DNA of 64,000 bases from Robinsoniella peoriensis (GTDB lineage: Bacteria; Bacillota; Clostridia; Lachnospirales; Lachnospiraceae), in assembly GCF_042680125.1 (NCBI RefSeq), contig NZ_JBHTNY010000025.1; one strand, written 5' to 3'. Of the stretch, positions 44,151 to 53,560 are shown piece by piece. The position numbers were made by a program, and so were the translations under genes. A model generated the notes under the pieces. It was not told where the DNA came from. It searched no databases and saw nothing but the letters and a program-made list of their open reading frames with translations. The first letter of the stretch is position 1; every line of letters begins with the position of its first letter.

Positions 44151-47100
44151 ATGAAGTTTAAAAAAGCAATTGCCAGTATACTGGCAGCTGCAATGGTGTG
44201 TTCTTCAGTGGTGTATACAAATCCCATGGAAGCCCAGGCAGCATCTTCTAAACTGAAAAAGATTACTATGAGTTCGGCTAAAGCGTCCGTATATAAAGGA
44301 CAGACAAAGCAGCTGAAGGTAGTAAAAGCGCCTGCAAGTGCTAAAGCTGAAATTAAATGGTCAAGCTCTGACAAAAAAGTGGCAACTGTTACCAAAGACG
44401 GATTGGTAAAAGGTGTAAAACCAGGTACCGCGACAATTAAGGCAACGGCGAAGGTTGGAAAGAAAACCCTGTCAACAAAGTGCAATTTTACTGTAAAAAA
44501 ACCTACTTATATTACGAAAATCACACCTAAAGTCTCCAGCAAAACTTTAAAAGTAGGTAAAAAATTTACAATTAAAACTACGATAGCTCCTGAAAATGCG
44601 TCAGTTAAGAAATTGAAATACTCTACTTCTAATAAAAAGGTAGCTACGGTTACATCCAAAGGCGTTGTAACTGCAAAAGGCAAAGGAACTGCAAAAATTA
44701 CGATTAAAGCGACTGACGGAAGTAAAGAGAGCGCAACGGTTAAAATTACGGCAAGTGCAGTTCCGGTTACAAAAGTGACGTTAAAACCGGCACAGGTATC
44801 CTTGTCTATCGGTATGGCGAAGCAGTTAAAAGTTTCCGTAAAGCCAGCCAAAGCAACTAATCGGAACGTTACCTATACCTCTTCAAATGAGAATGTAGCA
44901 TCCGTATCCAGTGCCGGAGTTGTAACGGCTAAAGCAACAGGTACCGCAGCAATTACAGCAACGGCTCAGGATGGAAGTAAAAAATCCTCTACAGTATCTG
45001 TAACGGTTAATCCGGTTATGGCTGCAAATGTATCAGTTACTCCTGATACATTAGCCCTTAAAACCGGTGCCAGCCAAAAATTACAGACAGTCGTATCACC
45101 GGCTAATACCACAAATAAAAATGTAAGCTATACCAGTTCCGCACCGGATGTAGCATCCGTATCTTCTGACGGAACGGTTACAGCTAAGGGGAAAGGCTCT
45201 GCAGTAATTACGGTAACAACCCAGGATGGAAGCAATAAACAGGCATCTGTACGTGTCAGCGTCTCTGACGTGGAAGTTAAAATTGCAGATTTGGCAGTAG
45301 TGGAAAATGATCTGGTTCTGGCACCCGGTGAAGCAAAGCAAATAACTGCAAATATAACACCAGCCAATGCTACTAATCAGACATTGCGTTACACCTCATC
45401 TGACAGCAATGCGGCTGAAGTTTCAGAAACAGGCGTGATTACAGCCAAAGCTCAGGGCTCTGCTGTTATAACCGTTGAAACGACAGACGGAAGTAATAAA
45501 AAGGCAGAAATTAAAGTTGAGGTAACAAACAAAGACAAAGTACGTACCATCGTAACGACAGATGGTGAAGTAGATGATATGGATTCCTTCATGCGTCTGA
45601 TGCTGTATTCCAACGAGATGGACCTTGCCGGATTGATTCTTACAAGCTCTACCTATCACTATGCCGGAGATCCCGATAAGGGAATTGCCCCTAAGAGATG
45701 GACAGGCACTGCATGGGCGGGCGAAGTTCTGGAAGATTACAGTGAAGTATATTCAAACTTAACTGTTCATTCAGCGGATTATCCAACCCCGGCATATCTG
45801 GAAAGCATTTTAAAAATCGGTAACATTAAGAATGTAGGCGAGATGGATGAAATCACGGAAGGCTCAGAGTTCATGAAAGAGATTCTGTTAGACGACGATG
45901 ACAGAACACTTTATATTCAGACCTGGGGCGGAACTAATACCACTGCAAGAGCTCTGAAATCAATTGAAGAAGAGTATAAAGGTACAGACCAGTGGGAAGC
46001 AATCCAGCAGAAGATTTATGACAAAGCAGTTATATACATTATTTTGAACCAGGATGCTACATATTCCAACTATATTGCAAAAAACTGGCCCGGTATTAAA
46101 GTAATCAACGACGGCGGTAACTTCTGGAGATTCGCTTATATGTGGAAGAGTGTTCCCGAACCGCTGACACTAAAACTCCAGGGCGACTGGAATTATAACA
46201 ATATCAAAACAGGACATGGTCCATTACTTGAAAATTACAAATTAATGGGTGACGGAACTATTCTTGAAGGCGAAGATGCCAATGAGCAGCGCGGAAGTGA
46301 AGATTATCTAATCAAAAATACGCAGTATAATCGTTACGATTTTATTTCCGAAGGAGATTCACCATCCTTCTTCTATCTGCTGGATACCGGACTTAGAAGT
46401 ATGGAAGATCCGACATATGGCGGCTGGGGCGGAAGATTCGGTGTAGAAGCGGACGGCACCTATAAGAATACGGTATCAGATTACAATATTTACACCCAGA
46501 AAGAAGACAAAACATACACACTTACCCGCTGGTTCAATGATATCCAGGGTGATTTTGCGGCACGTGCCGACTGGTGTGTAGCAGATGAATTCAGCGATGC
46601 AAATCACAGGCCAACCGTAACCGTTGAAGAAGGGCTTGATCTGACGGCGCAGCCGGGAGAAAGAGTAAAATTACATGCTGACGGTGCAGACCCGGATGGT
46701 GATCTGTTAACTTATAAGTGGTGGCAGTATTATGAAGCAGATACTTATAAAGGAACAGAAGACGGCAAGTTCAAAATTATCGGTGGAGATTCAAATGTTG
46801 CAAGCTTTGTGGTACCCGCAGATGCAAAAGACGGCGATACAATCCATATGGTAGTTCAGGTTACTGACGACGGCGCTCATAATATGAACCACTACCAGCG
46901 TGTAATCCTGACTGTAGCAGGCGCACAGCAGGTAGAAAGCGTTACAGTAAACGGAGATTCCGAAATTCAGGCTGGAAGTAAAACAACATTGAATGCAGTA
47001 GTATTACCGGAAACATTAACCAATAAAAATGTAACCTGGAAGTCTGATAATGAAGCAGTAGCAACCGTTACAGACAAAGGACAGGTAACCGGCGTATCCG

Positions 47101-50100
47101 TTGGAACCGCTACGATTACCGCAGTTTCAAAAGTAGATAATACAATCACAGGAACATTTGAAATCACGGTGACAAGGGCGGCTAATGACCCTGCAAACCA
47201 GAATCCAAGAGCCATTATCACACAGGATGCGGAAGTAGATGACCAGAACTCCTTAGTGCATGCTCTGCTTTACGCAAATGAAATTGATTTCCAGGGAATC
47301 ATCCAGACAAGTTCAAAGTTCCACTGGATTGGTGATCCGGATGTGGCAGATGCAGCTTCCCAGACCAAGTACCGCTGGCCGGGAACAGACTGGATGAATG
47401 AATATGCAGACGACTATGAAGCAGTATATGAAAATCTGCGTACCCATGACCCGAATTACCCCACACCGGCATATATCCGCAGCATTATCAAAATCGGAAA
47501 TATCGGATATAAAGGCGAAGTGAAAAATGAAACAGAAGGTTCAAAATTAGTAGAAAAAGCCCTTTTGGATAACGACCCAAGAAAGCTGTACCTCATGGCA
47601 TGGGGCGGAACAAACACCATCACCAGAGCGCTTATGAGTATTGAAGAAAAGTATAAAGGTACAGATGAATGGGCAGCAATCCGTGAAAAGATTGTAGATA
47701 AGTCAATGATCTGTGCATTTGGTAAACAGGATCAGACCTATGATGAATATATAGGAGAAGAATGGCCGGAGATCCCATTCCTGAATGTAGGAGGCGGAAC
47801 CACATACGGATATTCCTGGTCAAAAACAGCAGGCAGCGTAGACAGTGAAGGCAAGAGAACATTGTCCGGAGCATGGATGAGAGAAAATCTCGATTACGGA
47901 CACGGCGCATTGTTAGACAATTATGTAACCTGGGGCGACGGCACATACTTAGACGGCGAAGAAGACGGCAGCCAGTTCGGTACCAATGAAGACATGCTGG
48001 ACAGCACAAACTGGTGGGGAAGAATGAAATACCAGCGGTATGATTTCCTTTCTGAAGGGGATTCACCAAGCTTCTTCTATCTGATGGATACAGGCTTAAG
48101 ATCCTTGGAAGACCCGGCATTCGGAAGCTACGGCGGACGTTATTACCTGGATACCAGTATGAAGAACTCCAAGGGACAGCAGCTCAACTGGTACAAGACA
48201 GTACAGGATTATGATCCGTTACAGGATAAGAAGGTAAATTCTGACTGGCGCTGGATGGCAGACCTGCAGCATGAATTTGCAACCCGTGCAGACTGGTGTA
48301 TCACACCGAACTATGAAGATGCAAACCACGCACCGACCCTTTCCATCAAAGAAGGACTGGACTTCACCGCAAAACCAGGGGAAACTCTGAAACTCCACGC
48401 AGAAGCAAGTGACCCGGATGGCGATTATGTATCCGTAAAATGGTCACAGTATTTTGAAGCAGATACTTATGTGGAACCGGAAGCGAATAAAGGCATTTAC
48501 ATCAAGGGAGCCAACTCAGATATGGCAACCATCACCGTACCGGAAGACGCAAAAGAAGGCGATACACTGATCATCTTAGTACAGGCATCGGACAATGGAA
48601 CACATTCCCTGTCCCACTATCAGGAAATACTGATCACTGTAGAGGGTGCACAAGCAGTAGAAAGCGTTACTGTAGAAGGCGCTTCAGAAGTTGAAGTTGG
48701 AAATAAGGTAACATTGAATGCAGTAGTATTGCCGGAAACATTAACCAATAAAAATGTAACCTGGAAGTCTGATAATGAAGCAGTAGCAACTGTTACAGAT
48801 AAAGGACAGGTAACCGGTGTATCATTTGGTACAGCAAACATAACAGCTGTTTCTCAGATTGATAAAACTGTAATGGGAACATTTGAAATAAAAGTGACCA
48901 GAGCAAAAGATGATGCAAACAGCAGTAAAGTAAGAACGATTGTAACAACAGATGGAGAAGTGGATGACATGGATTCCTTTATGCGTCTGATGCTTTACTC
49001 CAACGAAATGGATATAGCAGGCTTGATTTTGAGCAGCTCCACATACCACTACGCAGGAGATCCTGACAAGGGAATTGCACCAAAGAGATGGACCGGAACA
49101 GCATGGGCAGGCGAAGTATTAGATGATTACGAAGAAGTATATGAGAATCTGAAAGTACATTCACCCGATTTCCCGGCTCCGGAATATTTAAAGAGTATCC
49201 TGAAGATTGGTAATATCAAAAACGTGGGAGAAATGGAAGAAATTACAGAAGGTTCAGAATTTATGAAAGATATTCTTCTGGATGATGACGATCGTACCCT
49301 GTATATCCAAACCTGGGGCGGAACAAATACCACGGCAAGAGCTTTAAAATCAATCGAAGAAGAGTATAAAGGAACCGACCAGTGGGATGAAATCCAGCAG
49401 AAAATTTATGACAAAGCCGTAATTTATATCATTCTGAATCAGGATGCTACTTATTCAGATTACATTGCAAAACAATGGCCTGGAATCAGAGTCATCAATG
49501 ACGGCGGAAACTTCTGGCAGTTTGCTTATATGTGGAAACGAGTAGCAGATCCATTGACTGTAAAACTGCAGGGAGACTGGTATTACAATAACATTAAGAC
49601 CGGACACGGAGCATTGCTGGCAAATTATAAACTGATGGGCGATGGCACGATATTAGAAGGTGAAGATGCAAACGAACAGAGAGGATCAGAAGATTATTTA
49701 TTAAAAAATCCTCAGTATAACCGCTATGATTTTATATCAGAAGGTGATTCACCATCCTTCTTCTACCTGCTTGACACAGGACTTCGAAGCTTAGAAGATC
49801 CAACCTATGGAGGCTGGGGCGGAAGATTTGGAGTCATGGAAGACGGAACATACAAAAACACAGTAAAAGATTACAATATCTATACCAACAGCGAAGACAC
49901 CGCATATACCTTAACCAGATGGTTCAATGATATTCAAAGCGATTTCGCAGCACGTGCAGACTGGTGTATAGCATCTGATTATGCTGATGCAAACCATATG
50001 CCTTCCGTAAGCGTAAAAGAAGGAATTGATCTGAGTGCAGCACCTGGAGAACGTCTCAAACTCCACGCAGAAGGTTCTGATCCTGATGGTGACAAACTGA

Positions 50101-51053
50101 CTTACAAATGGTGGCAGTATTATGAAGCGGATACTTATGATGGTACTGCAGACGGCAATATGTCTGTTACAGGTAAAAATACCGATACGGCAAGCTTTGT
50201 GATTCCGGAAGATGCTCAGAACGGCGATACCATCCATATGGTAATACAGGTAACTGACAATGGTGCACATAATTTAAATTACTATCAGCGAGTTATTATA
50301 ACCGTTACCGGCAGAGAAGAGATTCAGAATGTAGAAATAATGACACCACAAGGCGTTGATGCAAATGCAATTGCATTAGGAACCAAGACGGCAGGAAAGG
50401 GTGGAAGCCCATACGCAGTACAGTTAACCGCAGAAGTAACACCAGCGCTTACAACAGGAAAGACATTTACATGGTCCTCAAGTGATGTAAGTGTTGCAAC
50501 AGTTGACAGTACAGGAAAGGTTACACCTCTGACAGCAGGAAGTGTCAGAATCACGGCAGCGGCAAATGATGGTTCCGGTAAAGAGGCATCCATTGATCTG
50601 ACAATTGTTGAGTTAAAACCAAGTGCAGTTGAAGTTACATCCGGCGGTTTTACGAAGCTTTACGTAAATGCCACTCTGTCTCTAAATGCATCTGTAAATC
50701 CAACAGATGCAGTAGACAAATCCGTTACCTGGACATCAGATAATGAAAATGTAGCAGTTGTATCCCAGGACGGCGTCGTAACAGGAATCGGTGCAGGAAC
50801 CGTAGTCATATCAGCGGTATCAAATGCAGATCAGAGTGTATTCGGTGAAATTACCCTTGTGGTAGAAGAAGAAAATGTAAACCGGAGGTCAGCACCAGTA
50901 ACAGAAGACGCTTCTGAGGTTTCTACAGAAGCAGAAGAAGTACAGGAAGATGTAATCCGGGAAGAGGCTCAGAATGTAGAAAACCAAAATGAAGAGACAC
51001 AAACCGAAGAATCACAAACCGAAGCATCATCAAACGGAGAGACACAGTTGTAA
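44151..51053 (+). CDS. 2300-aa secreted protein with three Sde182/DUF1593 nucleoside-hydrolase-like modules and Big_2 domains
   Basis: A signal peptide (about residues 1-30, ending MEAQAA) is followed by five Ig-like Big_2 domains to about residue 460. Three large modules of the Sde182/DUF1593 class start near residues 464, 1016 and 1592. Each begins with a nucleoside-hydrolase-like acidic motif (VTTDGEVDDMDSF, TQDAEVDDQNSL, VTTDGEVDDMDSF) and ends with an Ig-like part (LKLHAEGSDPDGDKLTYKWW). Single Big_2 domains separate the modules and two more follow the third. The C-terminal tail is Glu/Thr-rich. No LPxTG or SLH anchor is seen. The role is probably extracellular glycan or glycoside binding or cleavage. 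The reaction is unknown. It is cotranscribed with the RbsB-like gene. Confidence 0.85.
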   Translation: MKFKKAIASILAAAMVCSSVVYTNPMEAQAASSKLKKITMSSAKASVYKGQTKQLKVVKAPASAKAEIKWSSSDKKVATVTKDGLVKGVKPGTATIKATAKVGKKTLSTKCNFTVKKPTYITKITPKVSSKTLKVGKKFTIKTTIAPENASVKKLKYSTSNKKVATVTSKGVVTAKGKGTAKITIKATDGSKESATVKITASAVPVTKVTLKPAQVSLSIGMAKQLKVSVKPAKATNRNVTYTSSNENVASVSSAGVVTAKATGTAAITATAQDGSKKSSTVSVTVNPVMAANVSVTPDTLALKTGASQKLQTVVSPANTTNKNVSYTSSAPDVASVSSDGTVTAKGKGSAVITVTTQDGSNKQASVRVSVSDVEVKIADLAVVENDLVLAPGEAKQITANITPANATNQTLRYTSSDSNAAEVSETGVITAKAQGSAVITVETTDGSNKKAEIKVEVTNKDKVRTIVTTDGEVDDMDSFMRLMLYSNEMDLAGLILTSSTYHYAGDPDKGIAPKRWTGTAWAGEVLEDYSEVYSNLTVHSADYPTPAYLESILKIGNIKNVGEMDEITEGSEFMKEILLDDDDRTLYIQTWGGTNTTARALKSIEEEYKGTDQWEAIQQKIYDKAVIYIILNQDATYSNYIAKNWPGIKVINDGGNFWRFAYMWKSVPEPLTLKLQGDWNYNNIKTGHGPLLENYKLMGDGTILEGEDANEQRGSEDYLIKNTQYNRYDFISEGDSPSFFYLLDTGLRSMEDPTYGGWGGRFGVEADGTYKNTVSDYNIYTQKEDKTYTLTRWFNDIQGDFAARADWCVADEFSDANHRPTVTVEEGLDLTAQPGERVKLHADGADPDGDLLTYKWWQYYEADTYKGTEDGKFKIIGGDSNVASFVVPADAKDGDTIHMVVQVTDDGAHNMNHYQRVILTVAGAQQVESVTVNGDSEIQAGSKTTLNAVVLPETLTNKNVTWKSDNEAVATVTDKGQVTGVSVGTATITAVSKVDNTITGTFEITVTRAANDPANQNPRAIITQDAEVDDQNSLVHALLYANEIDFQGIIQTSSKFHWIGDPDVADAASQTKYRWPGTDWMNEYADDYEAVYENLRTHDPNYPTPAYIRSIIKIGNIGYKGEVKNETEGSKLVEKALLDNDPRKLYLMAWGGTNTITRALMSIEEKYKGTDEWAAIREKIVDKSMICAFGKQDQTYDEYIGEEWPEIPFLNVGGGTTYGYSWSKTAGSVDSEGKRTLSGAWMRENLDYGHGALLDNYVTWGDGTYLDGEEDGSQFGTNEDMLDSTNWWGRMKYQRYDFLSEGDSPSFFYLMDTGLRSLEDPAFGSYGGRYYLDTSMKNSKGQQLNWYKTVQDYDPLQDKKVNSDWRWMADLQHEFATRADWCITPNYEDANHAPTLSIKEGLDFTAKPGETLKLHAEASDPDGDYVSVKWSQYFEADTYVEPEANKGIYIKGANSDMATITVPEDAKEGDTLIILVQASDNGTHSLSHYQEILITVEGAQAVESVTVEGASEVEVGNKVTLNAVVLPETLTNKNVTWKSDNEAVATVTDKGQVTGVSFGTANITAVSQIDKTVMGTFEIKVTRAKDDANSSKVRTIVTTDGEVDDMDSFMRLMLYSNEMDIAGLILSSSTYHYAGDPDKGIAPKRWTGTAWAGEVLDDYEEVYENLKVHSPDFPAPEYLKSILKIGNIKNVGEMEEITEGSEFMKDILLDDDDRTLYIQTWGGTNTTARALKSIEEEYKGTDQWDEIQQKIYDKAVIYIILNQDATYSDYIAKQWPGIRVINDGGNFWQFAYMWKRVADPLTVKLQGDWYYNNIKTGHGALLANYKLMGDGTILEGEDANEQRGSEDYLLKNPQYNRYDFISEGDSPSFFYLLDTGLRSLEDPTYGGWGGRFGVMEDGTYKNTVKDYNIYTNSEDTAYTLTRWFNDIQSDFAARADWCIASDYADANHMPSVSVKEGIDLSAAPGERLKLHAEGSDPDGDKLTYKWWQYYEADTYDGTADGNMSVTGKNTDTASFVIPEDAQNGDTIHMVIQVTDNGAHNLNYYQRVIITVTGREEIQNVEIMTPQGVDANAIALGTKTAGKGGSPYAVQLTAEVTPALTTGKTFTWSSSDVSVATVDSTGKVTPLTAGSVRITAAANDGSGKEASIDLTIVELKPSAVEVTSGGFTKLYVNATLSLNASVNPTDAVDKSVTWTSDNENVAVVSQDGVVTGIGAGTVVISAVSNADQSVFGEITLVVEEENVNRRSAPVTEDASEVSTEAEEVQEDVIREEAQNVENQNEETQTEESQTEASSNGETQL

Positions 51054-51168
51054 TCGTATGGCTGAAGAAGCATATGCCAGACAAAGATAAAATCGTATGG
51101 CTGAAGAAGTACATGCCAGACAAAGATAAAATCGTATGGCTGAAGAAGCACATGTCAGACAAAGATAA
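51052..51168. repeat. Three 39-bp direct repeats at the end of the giant gene
   Basis: The unit starts AATCGTATGGCTGAAGAAG and ends GACAAAGATAA. It begins at 51052, 51091 and 51130 with only a few differences. The first unit overlaps the stop codon of the giant gene. The period equals 13 codons. In the frame starting at 51053 all three units read through as KIVWLKK-MPDKD-like peptides before a TAA. They have no spacers and are not CRISPR. Confidence 0.85.
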
Positions 51169-51181
51169 CTCCTAAAATAAT

Positions 51182-51228
51182 GAAAACAGGGAAGACGCTG
51201 AGAAATCAGTCTGGCTTCCCTGTTTTTC
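51182..51228. terminator. Terminator between the giant gene and nagB
   Basis: AAAACAGGGAAG and CTTCCCTGTTTTT form a 12-bp stem around a long loop and end in a T-run. It lies between convergent genes and can serve both strands. Confidence 0.8.
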
Positions 51229-51244
51229 GTTCATGATCATATAA

Positions 51245-51988
51245 TTAATGCGCTGTCCATTTAGAAGCAGCAGTCCGGTCGCAGTACAGGGAAGCATTAT
51301 CAAATTCCAGAATGGCAGTAGCGGGAATAGCGGGATCACTTTGGTTTGCCTGCATTATCTGATACAGGATGCCGGCTTTGTGAGAATCATTAATCATAAG
51401 AATACAGCGTTTCGCTTCCCGGAAATTTTGTATGCCCAAAGTGGCACCTCCTTGCAAAACTGCATCACCTTCAAAATATTTCTGTCCAACTTTCTGGGTA
51501 ATGGGATCCAGAGATGAGACATGTGCCCTTCCGTATAAATCTGATCCCGGTTCATTGAGCGCCAGATGTCCATTCATGCCGGCACCCAGGATCAAAAAGT
51601 CAATGCAGCGATTACAGGAATGATCTTTGATAAAAGTTTCGATTTCATTGCATTCAGTAGCCATATCCTTTTTTGATGCATCCCATAAGCGTACATTTTG
51701 TGGATGGTAATTTACATGATTTAAAAAATGCTCCTTAAGAAAGCAGCCGCAGCTGTCTTTGGTGTCCGGCGACATATACAGCCATTCATCCATTGCTACA
51801 AAGGATGCTTTTGAAAAGTCAGCCCTGCCTTCTTTATATGCCTGAACCAATTCCCGGAATAATCCAAGGGAAGTATGACCGGCAGCGATGCAAAGTAATT
51901 GCCGGGGATTATCTTTTAGATCTGCCAGTATATCCTTCGCAGTTCTGCGGCACATATCCGCGTAGGAGTCAAAAATTTCTATATTCAT
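51245..51988 (-). CDS. nagB: Glucosamine-6-phosphate deaminase-like protein (NagB family)
   Basis: This 247-residue protein has the NagB motifs: phosphate loop CIAAGHTSLGLFRELV, catalytic-acid segment VAMDEW, and the His/Glu block GAGMNGHLALNEPGSD. The Asn before Gly-His is also found in Bacillus NagB, so it is not a defect. The enzyme converts glucosamine-6-phosphate to fructose-6-phosphate and ammonia in the family. Here the neighbours (GH4, PfkB kinase, MttB-like protein) leave room for a related amino-sugar substrate. It overlaps the upstream MttB-like gene by 4 bases and shares its ROK-controlled promoter. Confidence 0.87.
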   Translation of the reverse strand: MNIEIFDSYADMCRRTAKDILADLKDNPRQLLCIAAGHTSLGLFRELVQAYKEGRADFSKASFVAMDEWLYMSPDTKDSCGCFLKEHFLNHVNYHPQNVRLWDASKKDMATECNEIETFIKDHSCNRCIDFLILGAGMNGHLALNEPGSDLYGRAHVSSLDPITQKVGQKYFEGDAVLQGGATLGIQNFREAKRCILMINDSHKAGILYQIMQANQSDPAIPATAILEFDNASLYCDRTAASKWTAH

Positions 51989-53382
51989 AGAATTTCCTCC
52001 CTGGCATCAGCGATAATACGGTCTATTTCTTCACAGAGAGATTCTGATATTACAGGCTCCCGGTTCAGATATCCATCTGTAGCTGTTTCAACCAGATCAT
52101 GGGCGCGTTCCAACAGTTCTTTCTGAGATCCGCCAGTCCAGTTCGTCCAGTTATCCCTTAAAAAGATCCCAGGCTGGAGGTAACTTTCATGCATCCAGTC
52201 TAAAGTATGTTCTTCGGACAGGAAATTACCGCGGATACCTACTTCACGGATTACATCCAGACCGATGCTATCTTCCGATACCTCAAATCCTTTCGTGATA
52301 TAATTGTAGTAATTAATCCATTCGTTATCCAATGCCAGCTGTTCGAGACTGATACCCTGGTCGGCTCCCACAATGCCCTGTGCGCCCATGGAACGGGTTC
52401 CGGAAAGAAAATTAAATGCTGCAGTAAGGCCCTTTTCAATACCAGCCTGAAAATCAGGCATGAGAGCATCGGTAAGGCCTGCATTAGACATGCCGGTGAC
52501 CCCATAGAATCGCGACATCTGTCCAACCGCAATGCCGAACAATGCCTGGTTTGGACTGCCGAAAGAGCAAAGTGTGGTTTTGAGGTCCATCGAATGTACA
52601 GGAGCGCTATAGTTAGATATCTGCCCGTTTAACGCGAAAGCAATAAACATACTTGCAATTATCTCAGCATTTTCCAGAGTCAAAGTTCCTGCGATCGATG
52701 CAGGGGAAGTGGCAGCGCTCATGCCCATTGGACCCAGGGAAAGTGATCCGCCATTTTTGGCAAATAAAAGAGCCATTTCCAGGGTGTCTTTTTTGAAGGA
52801 AAGCGGAGTAATCGTTTCCAGAAGATAATTGCTTTCTTTACCCATAAGCTTATTCAACTCCAGTATGTATTTGGCAGACAAAGGAGTCAAAACATAAGTT
52901 CCGCCTGGTTTGCTGGAATATTTATAGATATCTTGATAATTAATCAGATCCGATATCTGATCGGGAACATCGGAAGGAACAACTACAGGACTGGAGTATG
53001 GAAAGTTTTCCAGGTGCTCAAGCAGGGCAAACCCCTTTAAATTATCTTTTCTGATTCCATAACGGCTGGTTTTCGTATTGTAATCTGTATAAAATACCTG
53101 TGTGGAAATATGTGCCTGGATATCATTTTTTAATGATTCCGTTTCAAAAGACTGTTGGTTGCGTTTTTTGATCGTGTCCAATACTGTCACCATCGCATTT
53201 TCTGGAATACGCAATATCTCTTTTTCATAATCCACGTTCCCGCCCAATTCAGAACAGAGGTCCAGTACTTCTTTACAGGGAACATGGATTCCAATGGTCT
53301 CTAAAATTTGAATTGAAGAGTCATGGATCATCTGGATCTCAGTGGGAGACAGAACCTCGATGCTGGAAATGATTTTTCTCAT
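51985..53382 (-). CDS. Trimethylamine-methyltransferase family protein (MttB-like, no pyrrolysine)
   Basis: This 465-residue member of the MttB superfamily has the typical start LSPTEIQMIHDSSIQILETI and the barrel segments SLGPMGMSAATSPASIAGTL, QALFGIAVGQMSRFYGV and GADQGISLEQLALDNEW. There is no in-frame UAG, so it is a non-pyrrolysine member. Characterised members move a methyl group from quaternary amines to a corrinoid protein. No corrinoid protein gene is visible here. It is translationally coupled to the nagB-like gene and diverges from the ROK regulator. A sugar-linked methyl donor is an inference. Confidence 0.85.
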   Translation of the reverse strand: MRKIISSIEVLSPTEIQMIHDSSIQILETIGIHVPCKEVLDLCSELGGNVDYEKEILRIPENAMVTVLDTIKKRNQQSFETESLKNDIQAHISTQVFYTDYNTKTSRYGIRKDNLKGFALLEHLENFPYSSPVVVPSDVPDQISDLINYQDIYKYSSKPGGTYVLTPLSAKYILELNKLMGKESNYLLETITPLSFKKDTLEMALLFAKNGGSLSLGPMGMSAATSPASIAGTLTLENAEIIASMFIAFALNGQISNYSAPVHSMDLKTTLCSFGSPNQALFGIAVGQMSRFYGVTGMSNAGLTDALMPDFQAGIEKGLTAAFNFLSGTRSMGAQGIVGADQGISLEQLALDNEWINYYNYITKGFEVSEDSIGLDVIREVGIRGNFLSEEHTLDWMHESYLQPGIFLRDNWTNWTGGSQKELLERAHDLVETATDGYLNREPVISESLCEEIDRIIADAREEIL

Positions 53383-53404
53383 GAATAAATACCTCCTTAA
53401 TAAT

Positions 53405-53460
53405 AATTAACTAACTTTCTTAATTAATTGGATTATATGATTTCTTTGATTAAAAGTCAA
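53405..53460 (-). promoter_or_regulatory. Promoter and ROK operator of the MttB-nagB operon
   Basis: On the minus strand, TTGACT (53455-53460) and TATAAT (53432-53437) are spaced by 17 bases. They are followed directly by the operator TTAATTAAGAAAGTTAGTTA within 53405-53429. The operator is an imperfect dyad (TTAATTAA, 5-base centre, TTAGTTAA). Confidence 0.85.
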
Positions 53461-53496
53461 CAGTTTTTGTGAAAATATTATAATTTAAATTTGGTA

Positions 53497-53545
53497 TTGA
53501 CAAAATAGTAGTCATAATATACAATTAATTAAGAAAGTTAGTTAA
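53497..53545 (+). promoter_or_regulatory. Promoter and operator of the ROK regulator gene
   Basis: TTGACA (53497-53502) and TACAAT (53520-53525) are spaced by 17 bases. The operator TTAATTAAGAAAGTTAGTTA (from 53525) is identical in core to the divergent one and overlaps the start of transcription. This implies autorepression. Confidence 0.85.
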
Positions 53546-53560
53546 TGAAGGTGATGTGAA

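Noticed and set aside
51052..51168. CRISPR array
   Set aside because: The 39-bp units are directly adjacent without spacers, and no cas gene is present.
51245..51988. Loss of a catalytic residue in NagB (Asn before Gly-His)
   Set aside because: Bacillus-type NagB also has Asn-Gly-His at this position, so it is normal variation.
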